A DNA stretch of 64,000 nt from JAPOXR01 sp965199765 (GTDB taxonomy: Bacteria > Pseudomonadota > Alphaproteobacteria > Rhodobacterales > Rhodobacteraceae). The translations under genes and the position numbers were made by a program. This document shows positions 54,799 to 63,094 of this stretch, in pieces (position 1 is the stretch's first letter; every line of letters begins with the position of its first letter). The notes under the pieces were generated by a model. The model did no database searches, was not told the DNA's origin, and saw only the letters and a program-made list of their open reading frames with translations. The DNA is taken from NCBI GenBank assembly GCA_965199765.1, contig CBDATC010000001.1:248001-312000 (forward strand), given 5' to 3'.

Positions 54799-55965
54799 TT
54801 ACCATGGAGTGGATTTCTCGTGCTCCACTTGGTCGGGAAGATCGTATTTCAATCCCAGCTTATCATACGCCGAAACTTCGAGAAGTTGATGGAAATTCTT
54901 GGATCTCTGCATATGCGCCGTTACCAGCAATCTCTGAACGCGCTGCTTGACTCTGAAAAGGAGCAGGGGGCCGACGCTGCTGGTCTTCGGATATTGGAAG
55001 TCATCGGCCAATCTATTTCCGATGAGCGACCGGGAAAGCTGGTAAACCTGCTTCAGTACTTTCTTGATTTCAGCCTCGTCCCGAATGTTCGCGACCGCTG
55101 GAATGGCACCTATCAACGCGTTCGCCATGATCACGGAGTCTTCGCTGGGAGGTGGTTCGCAAAGGAATCCGATCCTGTATATTTCATCGGCTTCCGCAGC
55201 GGTGGTATAAAGTATGGATTCAGGTACCCCCATGAGATACCCGGTGTATCGCCAGACATCGAGAACACTCTGACGATCTTCCTTGGTGAATTTTGCACCA
55301 AGCAACGTCGCATAGTCAAGCATCCGCTTAGAAAAGATTGAGTTCGCGAGCCCGAGATGAGCCGCGCTGAGCGGCACACCCCATTCGTCGAAGCGCCATG
55401 TATCATGTTGTGAAAGCAGGCTTCTTATCCGACCGTGCACGAAACGAACACGCACGGACAGCTTCCAGCCGTCACCCATTCTATTCAGACCGCCCGGAAA
55501 AAATATTTCCACCAATTGCCGGTTATTCTGCTTCAGTCTTTTTTCGGTCGCAAACACGCGCCCGGTCATGTTGAAGGACTTGGCGATGAGTGTTGAAAAT
55601 CCCTCCACGAGAACACCGGTTACAAATGCAGCCAAAATGAAATCAGCGTTCAAATGAAAAGCGCGGACAGCTGGAAGAAACGACTCCAGATTAAGCCATT
55701 CAGGTTCCTCGATATCACGAAAAAAATTGCGCAGCGGTTCCGGTGCGGTTTTCAATATCTCGCTTTTCTGCTCGATTCCCGCTTCGACGTACTTCCCCCA
55801 GTCTTTCGTCGGCAATGACACTAATTCCTCAAGAATGGGATCGAGCTCGGGATCGCCAATTCTCGTGTGCTTCATGTATTTTTCCGCAGCCGTCCGGTTT
55901 ACTGCACACGCTTTCTCGTAGCCTTTGGCATAGGCCGAAGGAAAATCATTGGTGTTTGTCAGCAT
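54799..55965 (-). CDS. DUF2236 family protein (MpaB/rubber oxygenase Lcp-like), copy 1
   Basis: A 388-residue, mainly helical protein of the ER-bound oxygenase MpaB/rubber oxygenase family (PF09995), members of which bind haem b. The core motif is NMTGRVFATEKRLKQNN (about residues 132-148), then FFPGGLNRMGDGWKLSVRV and FVHGRIRSLL with the likely proximal haem histidine. Later conserved parts are WRYTGYLMGVPE and FLCEPPPSEDSV. It ends STPW, as does its paralogue at 60708-61898. No signal peptide is evident, so it is cytoplasmic or membrane-associated. It sits next to a truncated ISNCY copy. Confidence 0.85.
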   Translation of the reverse strand: MLTNTNDFPSAYAKGYEKACAVNRTAAEKYMKHTRIGDPELDPILEELVSLPTKDWGKYVEAGIEQKSEILKTAPEPLRNFFRDIEEPEWLNLESFLPAVRAFHLNADFILAAFVTGVLVEGFSTLIAKSFNMTGRVFATEKRLKQNNRQLVEIFFPGGLNRMGDGWKLSVRVRFVHGRIRSLLSQHDTWRFDEWGVPLSAAHLGLANSIFSKRMLDYATLLGAKFTKEDRQSVLDVWRYTGYLMGVPESILYTTAAEADEIYRIGFLCEPPPSEDSVIMANALIGAIPAVANIRDEAEIKKVLKQVYQLSRSLIGNRLADDFQYPKTSSVGPLLLFRVKQRVQRLLVTAHMQRSKNFHQLLEVSAYDKLGLKYDLPDQVEHEKSTPW

Positions 55966-56097
55966 CTATCCACGCTTTCTTCGCGGGTCGCCCAATAGTT
56001 GTGAAGCTACTTTCGCCTTGACAGGAGACCCCTCTTCGTGCCGTTTTTTCGTTGAATAAGGCGGGGTGATGGGGCAGTCTGCGTTCGCCAACCGACA

Positions 56098-56161
56098 TAT
56101 GTTCCCTTCCCCCTTTATCCCTACGGGAACATAGCTATCGCAGTTGACATCGTCCGTCAAC
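56098..56161. promoter_or_regulatory. Two inverted repeats upstream of DUF2236 copy 1
   Basis: TATGTTCCC (56098-56106) pairs with GGGAACATA (56125-56133) across 18 bases. GTTGAC (56143-56148) pairs with GTCAAC (56156-56161). They lie 130-200 bases before the start at 55965. They may be operators or hairpins; a 67-codon frame (55966-56169) overlaps them and is of doubtful reality. Confidence 0.4.
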
Positions 56162-56841
56162 ACCACCACAGCCTATTGGGCCAGAGCCAATTGATTCATT
56201 GCTGAGTTACAGACGGTATCGACGCTCCAGGATCACCAGAACGGCCTTTTTTCAGGAAGATAGTTCACAATCCACCGCTTTACCGCAGCTCTCGTGAACC
56301 TGGCGCGAGCGGGGTTCCGTTTCGTTTGTCGGGAGTTACTTCTGTACCGTCGTCGAGTCCATCGGACCCACCTCATGCACACCGGTCTCGATCGCCCACG
56401 GTTCCGGTGTTTCCAACTTCGGACGGTACAGTGTTCACCTCCGTGAACGGACCAACGAACGGCGTCTTGGGCGGTTATTCGAATTCTCGGTTCTCCAAAC
56501 GAATTACATCGTGCACAAAGTCAATGGCCGTAAATACCGGATGCTGCGCCCGACCCGCGTATGGTATATCTGCACTTCCTCACGCTCCGTCGGAGCGATG
56601 GTAAGGAGCACAACCACCCTGTCGGCCCTATGCCATAATGTCTATCTGCAGAATCGGACCTGCAACATAGTCCTCTGTCGCCTAAAATCAGGAATGCACA
56701 ACGTCCATTTTCGCTAGAATATTCCGTGTGGTCGTTTCGGCGACGGTGCTACCGTCGGCGACCGAATCGGGTAGGGTGTGATCCGTGTACAGGATATATT
56801 CACACGCCCCACGTTATGGGTCATCGACTTTTCAGTCAGCA
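56162..56841. other. Gap with coding-like debris
   Basis: About 680 bases without a gene. On the plus strand near 56395-56560, frames read VSNFGRY, then NYIVHKVNGRKYRMLR, faintly like the NUMOD/HNH-associated pattern of phage and selfish elements. The match needs frameshifts and is weak. The right end is the insertion point of the IS5-superfamily element. Confidence 0.25.
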
Positions 56842-58322
56842 GAGGTTTTTGCAAAATTCCTCGATGATGCCGGCTTTTGGAGCTCCGGTCCGGCTGACGG
56901 TCGCCGCCCGGCCCTGATCACGGGCTTGGAGGGTCGGGATTCGTCCTGATTCGCCGTGCCGGAGCCGGTTTGGCCCTTTTTTCCGGCTTTCGGCTTTTTT
57001 CAAGGCGAGCGGGAGCGCCTTCCTGAGACAGGAAGCTCTCCGGGGGCGGTGATAAGGGATTGAAGCCGGTTCAGATGTTCATGCGCATCATCTGATCGGT
57101 CAGCAGGGCGATCACGCCGAACATCAGATGACAGAACACTTTCTTATTGCCGCGCACCCGGACATGCTTGGCCCCGAACTGGTCCTTGAGGCGGCCGAAG
57201 AAACGCTCCACCGTCGAGCGTTCCCGCATGCGCGCCGTTTCGGCCGGCACATGACGCGCGGCGCGGTCGGCGCGCCGGCTGCTGTGAAGCTCCGCCTTGA
57301 GCTCCCGGTTCCGGCGCGGGTTCGGCTCGATCAGGGGAACATGGCCGAGGCGGAGAGAGCATGCGCGGATTTCATCGGCGTCATAAGCGCTGTCCATGAG
57401 ATCGTAGAGACTGTCGGCCCGTTCGGCCGACATCGCCGCCAGGGGCAGAGCCGCCTGGCTGTCATGCAGCGAGGCCGATGTGAGAAGGCAGCTGACCGGA
57501 ATGCCGCCGTCGGCGACATCGGCATGGAGCTTGTATCCCTTCCAGAAACCGCGGCGGCCCCTGCTGTCCTTCTTGACGCCGAAGTCGCAGGCCGAGGGCA
57601 GATCCCCGATCATCTCTTCCAGCGTCATCCTTGGCTGACGCTGCAGGCGGGTGAGCGGCTTTTTCACTTCCTCTCCTTTGCGCGGACGGCCCGGGCGGCG
57701 TTTCGCCCCGGCCTTCCGGCCCGGCTTCGGAACCGCTTTCTCGCGGGACAGATGACCGGCGATACGATTGTCAAACATCTGTTTGACGATGGCATCGTGA
57801 ACGCGCTCCGTCAGGCCTTCCCCGGCGAACTCCGCGAAAGCCCGCGAAAACGTCGCTTCGGAGGGAACTTCGCCGCGGTGAAGCCAGCCGCACAGCTGCC
57901 GCAGCACCCGGTCGCAATGCAGACGATCGATCAGAGACCGGGTTGTGGGCAGATCGCACACCGCCTTGGCAAGAAATGCGCGGGCCAGCCTCAACCGGCT
58001 TTCCCGCGGCCGGCCGGGCCTGCGGCCGGTGAACCGGATCTGATGCTCCAGTCTGGAATACTCGATCGCTATGACGAGCTGCTCATGGCTGTCGCAGAGC
58101 GGACCGGCCTCTTCGCCGAGAAAAGGAAAAAGTTCCGCTTGAAAAAATCCCCAGCGATCATTTATACTCTCTTGCAGGGACATCGGCCACACCTCCGTTA
58201 TTTTGTGGTTTTACTGGTTGCAAGATACCGCGGATGGCCGATTCCTTGCAACTCCCGCACCCCTCGATTTCAGCGTTTTTTCGCAGAAAACCAGGTGCGC
58301 GGCCCAATTTTGCAAGAGGCTC
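56842..58322 (-). mobile_element. Intact IS5-superfamily insertion sequence with terminal repeats
   Basis: Left tip GAGGTTTTTGCAAAATT (from 56842) and right tip, read on the minus strand, GAGCCTCTTGCAAAATT (from 58322) form imperfect terminal inverted repeats. The same four bases AGCA flank both sides (56838-56841 and 58323-58326), consistent with a 4-bp target duplication. One full transposase gene lies within. The element is visibly more GC-rich than the chromosome to its left. A 4-bp repeat is short and could be chance. Confidence 0.7.
57071..58192 (-). CDS. DDE transposase, IS5/IS4 superfamily
   Basis: A 373-residue transposase. The N-terminal helical DNA-binding part contains SRLRLARAFLAKAVCDLPTT and RLCGWLHRGEVPSEATFSRAF-like sequence (here LCGWLHRGEVPSEATFS). 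A basic linker follows (RKAGAKRRPGRPRKGEE). The catalytic core has GYKLHADVADGGIPVSCLL with the second strand aspartate, LMDSAYDADEI and the glutamate helix RSTVERFFGRLKDQFGAKHV. No frameshift or stop interrupts it, so the element may be active. The long antisense frame on the plus strand is a shadow. Confidence 0.88.
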   Translation of the reverse strand: MWPMSLQESINDRWGFFQAELFPFLGEEAGPLCDSHEQLVIAIEYSRLEHQIRFTGRRPGRPRESRLRLARAFLAKAVCDLPTTRSLIDRLHCDRVLRQLCGWLHRGEVPSEATFSRAFAEFAGEGLTERVHDAIVKQMFDNRIAGHLSREKAVPKPGRKAGAKRRPGRPRKGEEVKKPLTRLQRQPRMTLEEMIGDLPSACDFGVKKDSRGRRGFWKGYKLHADVADGGIPVSCLLTSASLHDSQAALPLAAMSAERADSLYDLMDSAYDADEIRACSLRLGHVPLIEPNPRRNRELKAELHSSRRADRAARHVPAETARMRERSTVERFFGRLKDQFGAKHVRVRGNKKVFCHLMFGVIALLTDQMMRMNI

Positions 58323-58415
58323 AGCAGAGACTTGTTGATCGAACTTACGCGATGTGCCCGCAACGGAAGGCGATGGATTACATGACGTCGAGACGATTGA
58401 GAAAAATTACAATTT

Positions 58416-60001
58416 AGTGTCTGCCGGAAAAGTCGATTCGGTCGTTCAAAGCCTTACCGTGCATAGAATTTTCTGCTGTTTGTGGTTGCGAAGATTCGGA
58501 AGATATGGCATAAAAGTGGAAGATTCGCCCAGATATTGTGTCAAATAGGCGAATCTTCAACAAAAGGTAATGTCATGAGAACCACATTTGAGAAAAATCT
58601 TCAACTGTTTCATGTTCCGATCGAGGAACTTCAGATCAACGAGCAGTCGCGGGACGACATTCCCCGTCTGCTGAGCGGCCTGAAGGCGCTTTACTGCAAC
58701 GAGAAGTCCCGTCAGGCGGTTTTGGCTCACATGGAGGCGAAGCATTCGGAACGGGCCAGCCTTGAGAACGGCCGTCCGGGCATGAGTTTCCGGCAGGTTC
58801 CTGCCCTGGCATTTTGAAACAGTGGCTCAACTGCGACTTCGACCGCCTTGAGGAGATGTGCAGGCATGCCGAAATCCGGATCATGCTGCAGTGTCCGGAT
58901 TATCATGATCAGTTCAAGTCTCCCCGGATCGCGTACAATCTGACGGAGCTTCTCGACGAGGATACGCTTCGGTTCGTCAACAGTAAAATCATGCAGCTCG
59001 GTCACAGGATCGTGAAGCACCGCGGTCCGGTCGATGTGAAGGCGGATTCGTTTGTTGTGGAGACCGACGTCGAACATCCGGTCGACCACCGTCTGCTTTC
59101 CGAAGCGGTGGGCTGCGCGGTGCGCGAGACCGGCAGGCTGTGCGCCCGCAGGAACATCAAAGGCTGGCGGCAGCACAAGCATCTGAAGGCCAAGCTCGGG
59201 AATCGCTCCAGCCGGCTGGCGCGGCGGCTCCGCCGGACAAGCGTTGACAGCTCCGCGCAGGTCCGGGACCTGCTGGAGCAGTCCGCTTCGCTGATCAAGA
59301 GGGTGAGGGAGACTCTTCTTGATCTGCCGGAACCGGTTTTGGCCGCCGAGCGGCCGGCTGTCGGGGCGATCTGGAGATACTGCGCTATGGCGGCTAAGCT
59401 TTCGGGCCATGTCCGCACCCGCCTGATCGACGGAGACTTGGTTCCGCACGGGGATAAGATCTTCTCGGTGCACGAGCCGCACACGAGGTGGATATCGAAG
59501 GGCAAGGCCGGTCGGCCGGTCGAACTCGGCGTGCCGGTCTCCATCGCGGTGGACCGGCTGGGCTACAAGCTGGACTGGGAGATCCAGTGGACCGGCGGCG
59601 ACCGGGAAAGCATCATTCCTCTGGCCGAACGGATCAGCGCGCGGTTCGGGCGGATCGGCGTCTTCAGCCTGGACAAAGGGCATTGGTCGCCCGGCATCCT
59701 GGCGGCCCTGGGCGATATCGCCGAAATGCCGGTGATGAACAAAAAAGGCCGCCGCGGCAAAGCGGACCGGGAGCGGGAAGCCGCCCCCGGCTATGCCGAA
59801 GCGCGACGGGCCCATTCCGCGGTCGAATACGCGATCAACGAACTGGAGCATAAAGGCCTGGACCGGGTCCTGTCCTACGGCGCGGACGGCTTCGCCCGCA
59901 TGACCGGCCTTGCCGTCTGCGCCGCCAACATCCAGAAAATCGGAACCACGATCAACGCCTGGCGGTGCAAAGGCCGGGGCCCGCCGCCGCTTCCGGCCTG
60001 A
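58416..60001 (+). mobile_element. ISNCY-type insertion sequence (copy B), right end undetermined
   Basis: Starts with the same lead as copy A (GTGTCTGCCGGAAAAGTCGA). It carries a nearly complete transposase that is frameshifted near 58810. I could not find a matching inverted terminal repeat on the right; the element may extend beyond 60001 into the GC-rich stretch up to about 60250. Confidence 0.7.
58575..60001 (+). pseudogene. ISNCY-family transposase, frameshifted
   Basis: The N-terminal frame starts at the ATG at 58575 (ELQINEQSRDDIPRLLSGLK) and ends at a TGA at 58815. The remaining 395 codons continue in another frame from about 58814 (KQWLNCDFDRLEEMCRHAEI). They contain DSFVVETDVEHPVDHRLLSE with the first catalytic Asp, VFSLDKGHWSPG and RAHSAVEYAINELEHKGLDR with the catalytic Glu. 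Compared with copy A at 54750-54770, copy B lacks one base in the stretch CCTGCC.CTGGC, which restores the frame if added back. A single deletion has therefore probably inactivated it. Programmed frameshifting is unlikely because copy A is in frame at this point. Confidence 0.8.
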
Positions 60002-60240
60002 CGGCCCTCCCCTCCGCAGCGGAAATCACCGCCGCCCATTCGGGCCACAGGACAGGTGTGCGCGGAATCCGCCTCGACGCATGAAAACCGCCGGCAGACC
60101 CGTCGAAATGTCGGAAATCAGCCGGAAATCCAGCCGCGGAGACCCGAAAACCGCCGCGTCCGGTCTCCGTCAGCCGCCGCCGAACTGTTCCAAAATGCAG
60201 AATCAGGGGGTTTTTAAACTGGCACAATTTAGGGAACTGC

Positions 60241-60660
60241 GTCAGCCACCTGACAAACTTAATAAAAGATGCAGGACAAGCCCAGCTTCTCTTTCCACGA
60301 GGCGTTGACCTGAAGTTTCAGGCTGTTTCCGGGGGGCGTTGGCCTATCGCAAACGCCGCTTCTATTCTTGCTATAGGGCTTGGGAACTGGTCAGAAACTT
60401 CTTGTTTCCTTGCGGGAAAGCCTTCCCGCCTTCCCTGTGCGCTTGATCGACTCTCCTGCCCCGGAAAAGACAGACCCTTCGGACCTGTGCCATACCCGTA
60501 TAGAACGGGCCGGCCTTCGCAGACGCCCGGAAAGACCGTGAATTAACGCGAAATCGCGTTAGCGAGAATCTCCGCTCCGACAAGGTGTGTAAATATTACA
60601 CACCCGCTCCGAAATTTACGCCTTGCCGATCGAAAGGAAACCGGGTATCATTAGATACCT
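60241..60660. other. Dense cluster of inverted repeats upstream of DUF2236 copy 2
   Basis: No convincing gene. Eight perfect short dyads occur: GTCAG/CTGAC (60241-60254), CCTGAA/TTCAGG (60309-60322), GGCGTT/AACGCC (60335-60357), GCGGGAA/TTCCCGC (60412-60429), CCCGT/ACGGG (60495-60509), TAACGCGA/TCGCGTTA (60544-60561), GGTGTGTAA/TTACACACC (60584-60604) and GGTATC/GATACC (60644-60659). AAGCCC (60278-60283) can also pair with GGGCTT (60376-60381), enclosing two of them. The seventh dyad is flanked by the direct repeat CCGCTCCGA (60572-60580, 60604-60612). This could be a structured RNA, a multi-site control region or an IS end; I cannot decide. Confidence 0.5.
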
Positions 60661-60707
60661 AAATGGCTGATTTCGAACCCAGATATCGGAATGATGGAGG
60701 CTTTGAT

Positions 60708-61898
60708 ATGGAAATTCCTGCTGATTATAGACAAGGACAAGAAAAGGCCCGCGCATTCGATCCGGAGCTTTCCCAAATCTACCTCCGGAACACACTTGTA
60801 GGAGATCCAATCTCGGACGCGGCGATGGAAGCCCTGGCCAAACTCAGTCCAGGGAAATCCTCCCCCCATAAAATCATTTCGGCCTGCATGGAGCAGGACA
60901 AGGAGGGTATGCGGGAGGCTCCCGCCGAACTGAGGGAATTCTTCGAGTTCGTCTCGAGTCCTCCAGACCATGTCGTCATCGACCCGGAAACAGCGAAGGT
61001 GGCTGCGCACGCATTCTTCAAGAATTCCGACCTGATCGTTATCGCGACCCTGTTGGACGCGCATATATCAGGACTGGTCGAGGGCATAGGCAGGATGTTC
61101 AATCATACCGGACGCGCCACGGGCAACACCCGCCGTCTCCGGCAGAATGCTCGGCATATTCTAGATATTTTCATGCCCGGTGGCCTTGAGCGCACCGGAG
61201 ACGGCTGGAAGCTCTCGGTCCGCATCAGGCTCATTCACTCGCAGGTGCGACGGTTGATAGAACAAAGTGACAGCGGCGACTGGGACACGGCGTCCGTGGG
61301 ACGGCCCCTTCATATGGCGCATCTGGCACTGGGAACTTGCGGCTTTTCCACCAAAACCATATCAGCCGCGCGTAAACTTGGCGCAGACCTGACCGAGGAA
61401 GACGGCGAGGCATACATGCGGATATGGCGTTACGCTGGATGGCTGATGGGACTTCCCGACGAACTGCTGCGTTACTTCGAATCCGAGGAAAAGGCGGATC
61501 ATCTTCGGAAACTGGCGATGATCTGCGAACCTCCTCCCTGTTCGGATGCGGTCATTGTGGCCGGTCAATATTTTGACGCGATCCCCATACTCGCTAACAT
61601 GCATGATCCGAAAAAGCAGAAAAAGTTCACCAGTGCCCTGTACAGGCTTTCCCGCGCCTTGGTGGGTGATCGACAGGCCAACGCACTTGGATTTCCAAAT
61701 CAGTCGACCTTTGGTGTGCTAGAACTTTTTAAGGCTCAGCAGAAAATGAAAAGGGTCGCTGCCAGAGTTTTCCCAGGCGTCCAGCCCTTTGCATTCACCA
61801 ACTACGTTGAATTGCTTGACAGATCGATATATGACGACGCCGGCATCAGCTATCGTATGCCGGATGCGGTCAAGGAATCCGCCACGACACCCTGGTGA
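60708..61898 (+). CDS. DUF2236 family protein (MpaB/rubber oxygenase Lcp-like), copy 2
   Basis: A 396-residue paralogue of the protein at 54799-55965. The start is the ATG at 60708 because GGAGG lies exactly 7 bases upstream; an ATG 15 codons earlier (60663) has no site. The family core is shared: NHTGRATGNTRRLRQNARH, IFMPGGLERTGDGWKLSVRI and LIHSQVRRLIEQ with the likely haem histidine, then WRYAGWLMGLPDELL and MICEPPPCSDAVI, ending TTPW. It diverges from copy 1 across the IS island. The structured region lies directly upstream. The coding sequence is more GC-rich than copy 1, pointing to a different history or transfer. Confidence 0.87.
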   Translation: MEIPADYRQGQEKARAFDPELSQIYLRNTLVGDPISDAAMEALAKLSPGKSSPHKIISACMEQDKEGMREAPAELREFFEFVSSPPDHVVIDPETAKVAAHAFFKNSDLIVIATLLDAHISGLVEGIGRMFNHTGRATGNTRRLRQNARHILDIFMPGGLERTGDGWKLSVRIRLIHSQVRRLIEQSDSGDWDTASVGRPLHMAHLALGTCGFSTKTISAARKLGADLTEEDGEAYMRIWRYAGWLMGLPDELLRYFESEEKADHLRKLAMICEPPPCSDAVIVAGQYFDAIPILANMHDPKKQKKFTSALYRLSRALVGDRQANALGFPNQSTFGVLELFKAQQKMKRVAARVFPGVQPFAFTNYVELLDRSIYDDAGISYRMPDAVKESATTPW

Positions 61899-62260
61899 GC
61901 GGTGGACAGACGCATACGCGTCCGGTCCTTAGGCGGGAACCGCATGTGCCGGCGGCGCCTTCACCGGTGCCCACGCTGCTGTATTCTTCCATAGTTCTCG
62001 ACCAATGCCCCGGCGCCGGGTCGACGCACACCGTCCGCGGTCACCTGCCAAAGGGATACCCTTCACCCGTCCTTGCCTGCTCGTGTCATGTCGCATCGGC
62101 GACGGCTTCCCCTCACAGCGGCGCTGGTCGGGCACAACCGGCGGGTGCGCAACCGGCAGCAGCTGGACAGGAGAAGGTGGCAACCCGAAGACAGAAAATA
62201 TATACATACCCGTTCCCGAGGGGCAGCGACCTCCCGACCGGCAGCAACCCGGTGATCATA
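61899..62260. other. GC-rich gap, nothing recognised
   Basis: About 360 bases between DUF2236 copy 2 and the decayed transposase. Open frames exist on both strands, as expected for GC-rich DNA, but none resembles a protein that I know. Confidence 0.5.
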
Positions 62261-63010
62261 CATACGCGGAAGCGGTTATTCTTCAGAAACTCCCGGTTGT
62301 CGGCCGGCTGATGCGCGGTGCCGTCCCAGACATCGCCGCCGCTGTTGCGCCGGTCGATGAGATCTTCGAGATGGCAGCCGTCATGGGTCGGGGCGGACGC
62401 GATCTTTGCCGTTCGGATGAGGCCGTCCAGCCCGCATCCGTGTCCTTCTGCCGCGCCTTGTGAGGCTCATTCTCCCAGACCGCCCCGGATTTCTTCCCTT
62501 TTTCTTTCTTACGCCTTTCTTCCTCGGTGAAGCGCTGCACGGGAGCCTTCGCTGCCACCCGCATCAACGATGTGACCCTTGGAAGCGGTGAATCCGGCCA
62601 GGTTCACAGCCTCGCCGAACATCTCAATGAATCTTTCGAAAGTCTCCGCCTTGTTCAGCCGCCTGCGGAATGCCCGGATGGTCTTCTGTTCAGGCAGGCA
62701 CCCTTCCTCGAAACCGGTGAACATGCGCGAGATGTGACGGTCAGCCGCCTCGTCTGAGGCGCCGTGCAGAGATTGAGGAACTGAACCTTGAACATCTTCA
62801 CCGGGTCACGGGCCGACCGCTCTGCACGGACGGGGATCTGTGGTTCAGAGTCATCTCAAGCTCGCTCCGGAACATCCTGGAATCAATCGCTTGGTCCAGC
62901 CTCAGTATCGAGGGGCTGCAGCCTTTCACCTGTTCCCGAAACTCTTCACAGCAAAAGAAATCCATCCGCTCGCCTTCGATCCAAAGAAACTCATCATCCA
63001 GCATCATGCA
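62261..63010 (-). pseudogene. Decayed IS5-family transposase
   Basis: Pieces in several minus-strand frames reconstruct an IS5-group transposase in the right order: SILRLDQAIDSRMFRSELEM (about 62850-62910), DPVKMFKVQFLNL, then HISRMFTGFEEGCLPEQKTI with RAFRRRLNKAETFERFIEMF and KGHIVDAG (62509-62724), then APVQRFTEEERRKK with KARQKDTDAGWT (about 62430-62560), and HLEDLIDRRNSGGDVWDGTA (about 62280-62380). At least two frameshifts separate the pieces, so it is inactive. It is a different element from the intact one at 56.8 kb. Confidence 0.75.
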
Positions 63011-63094
63011 TAGATTATACTTGCCAATGATTTTCCACGTGCAAACCAATTAAATTTCAGCCGGTTTGGAGTGGAATTAATTGAGGTGTCTTAA

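Noticed and set aside
55966..56169. 67-codon minus-strand frame ending exactly at the DUF2236 copy 1 start
   Set aside because: The junction is suggestive of an operon, but the sequence matches no family that I know and it contains two strong dyads. Left as non-coding until conservation is shown.
57128..58417. 429-codon open frame on the plus strand
   Set aside because: It is antisense to the intact transposase at 57071-58192, whose catalytic motifs are clear. The GC-rich code leaves the opposite frame open by chance.
58800..58820. Programmed frameshift in the ISNCY transposase
   Set aside because: The related copy at 54.5 kb is in a single frame at the same position and differs by one base, which points to a deletion rather than a designed slip site.
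60371..60583. 70-codon minus-strand frame inside the inverted-repeat region
   Set aside because: It runs through several dyads, has no ribosome site and no recognisable domain, and is rich in Arg/Ser as expected for a chance frame in this composition.
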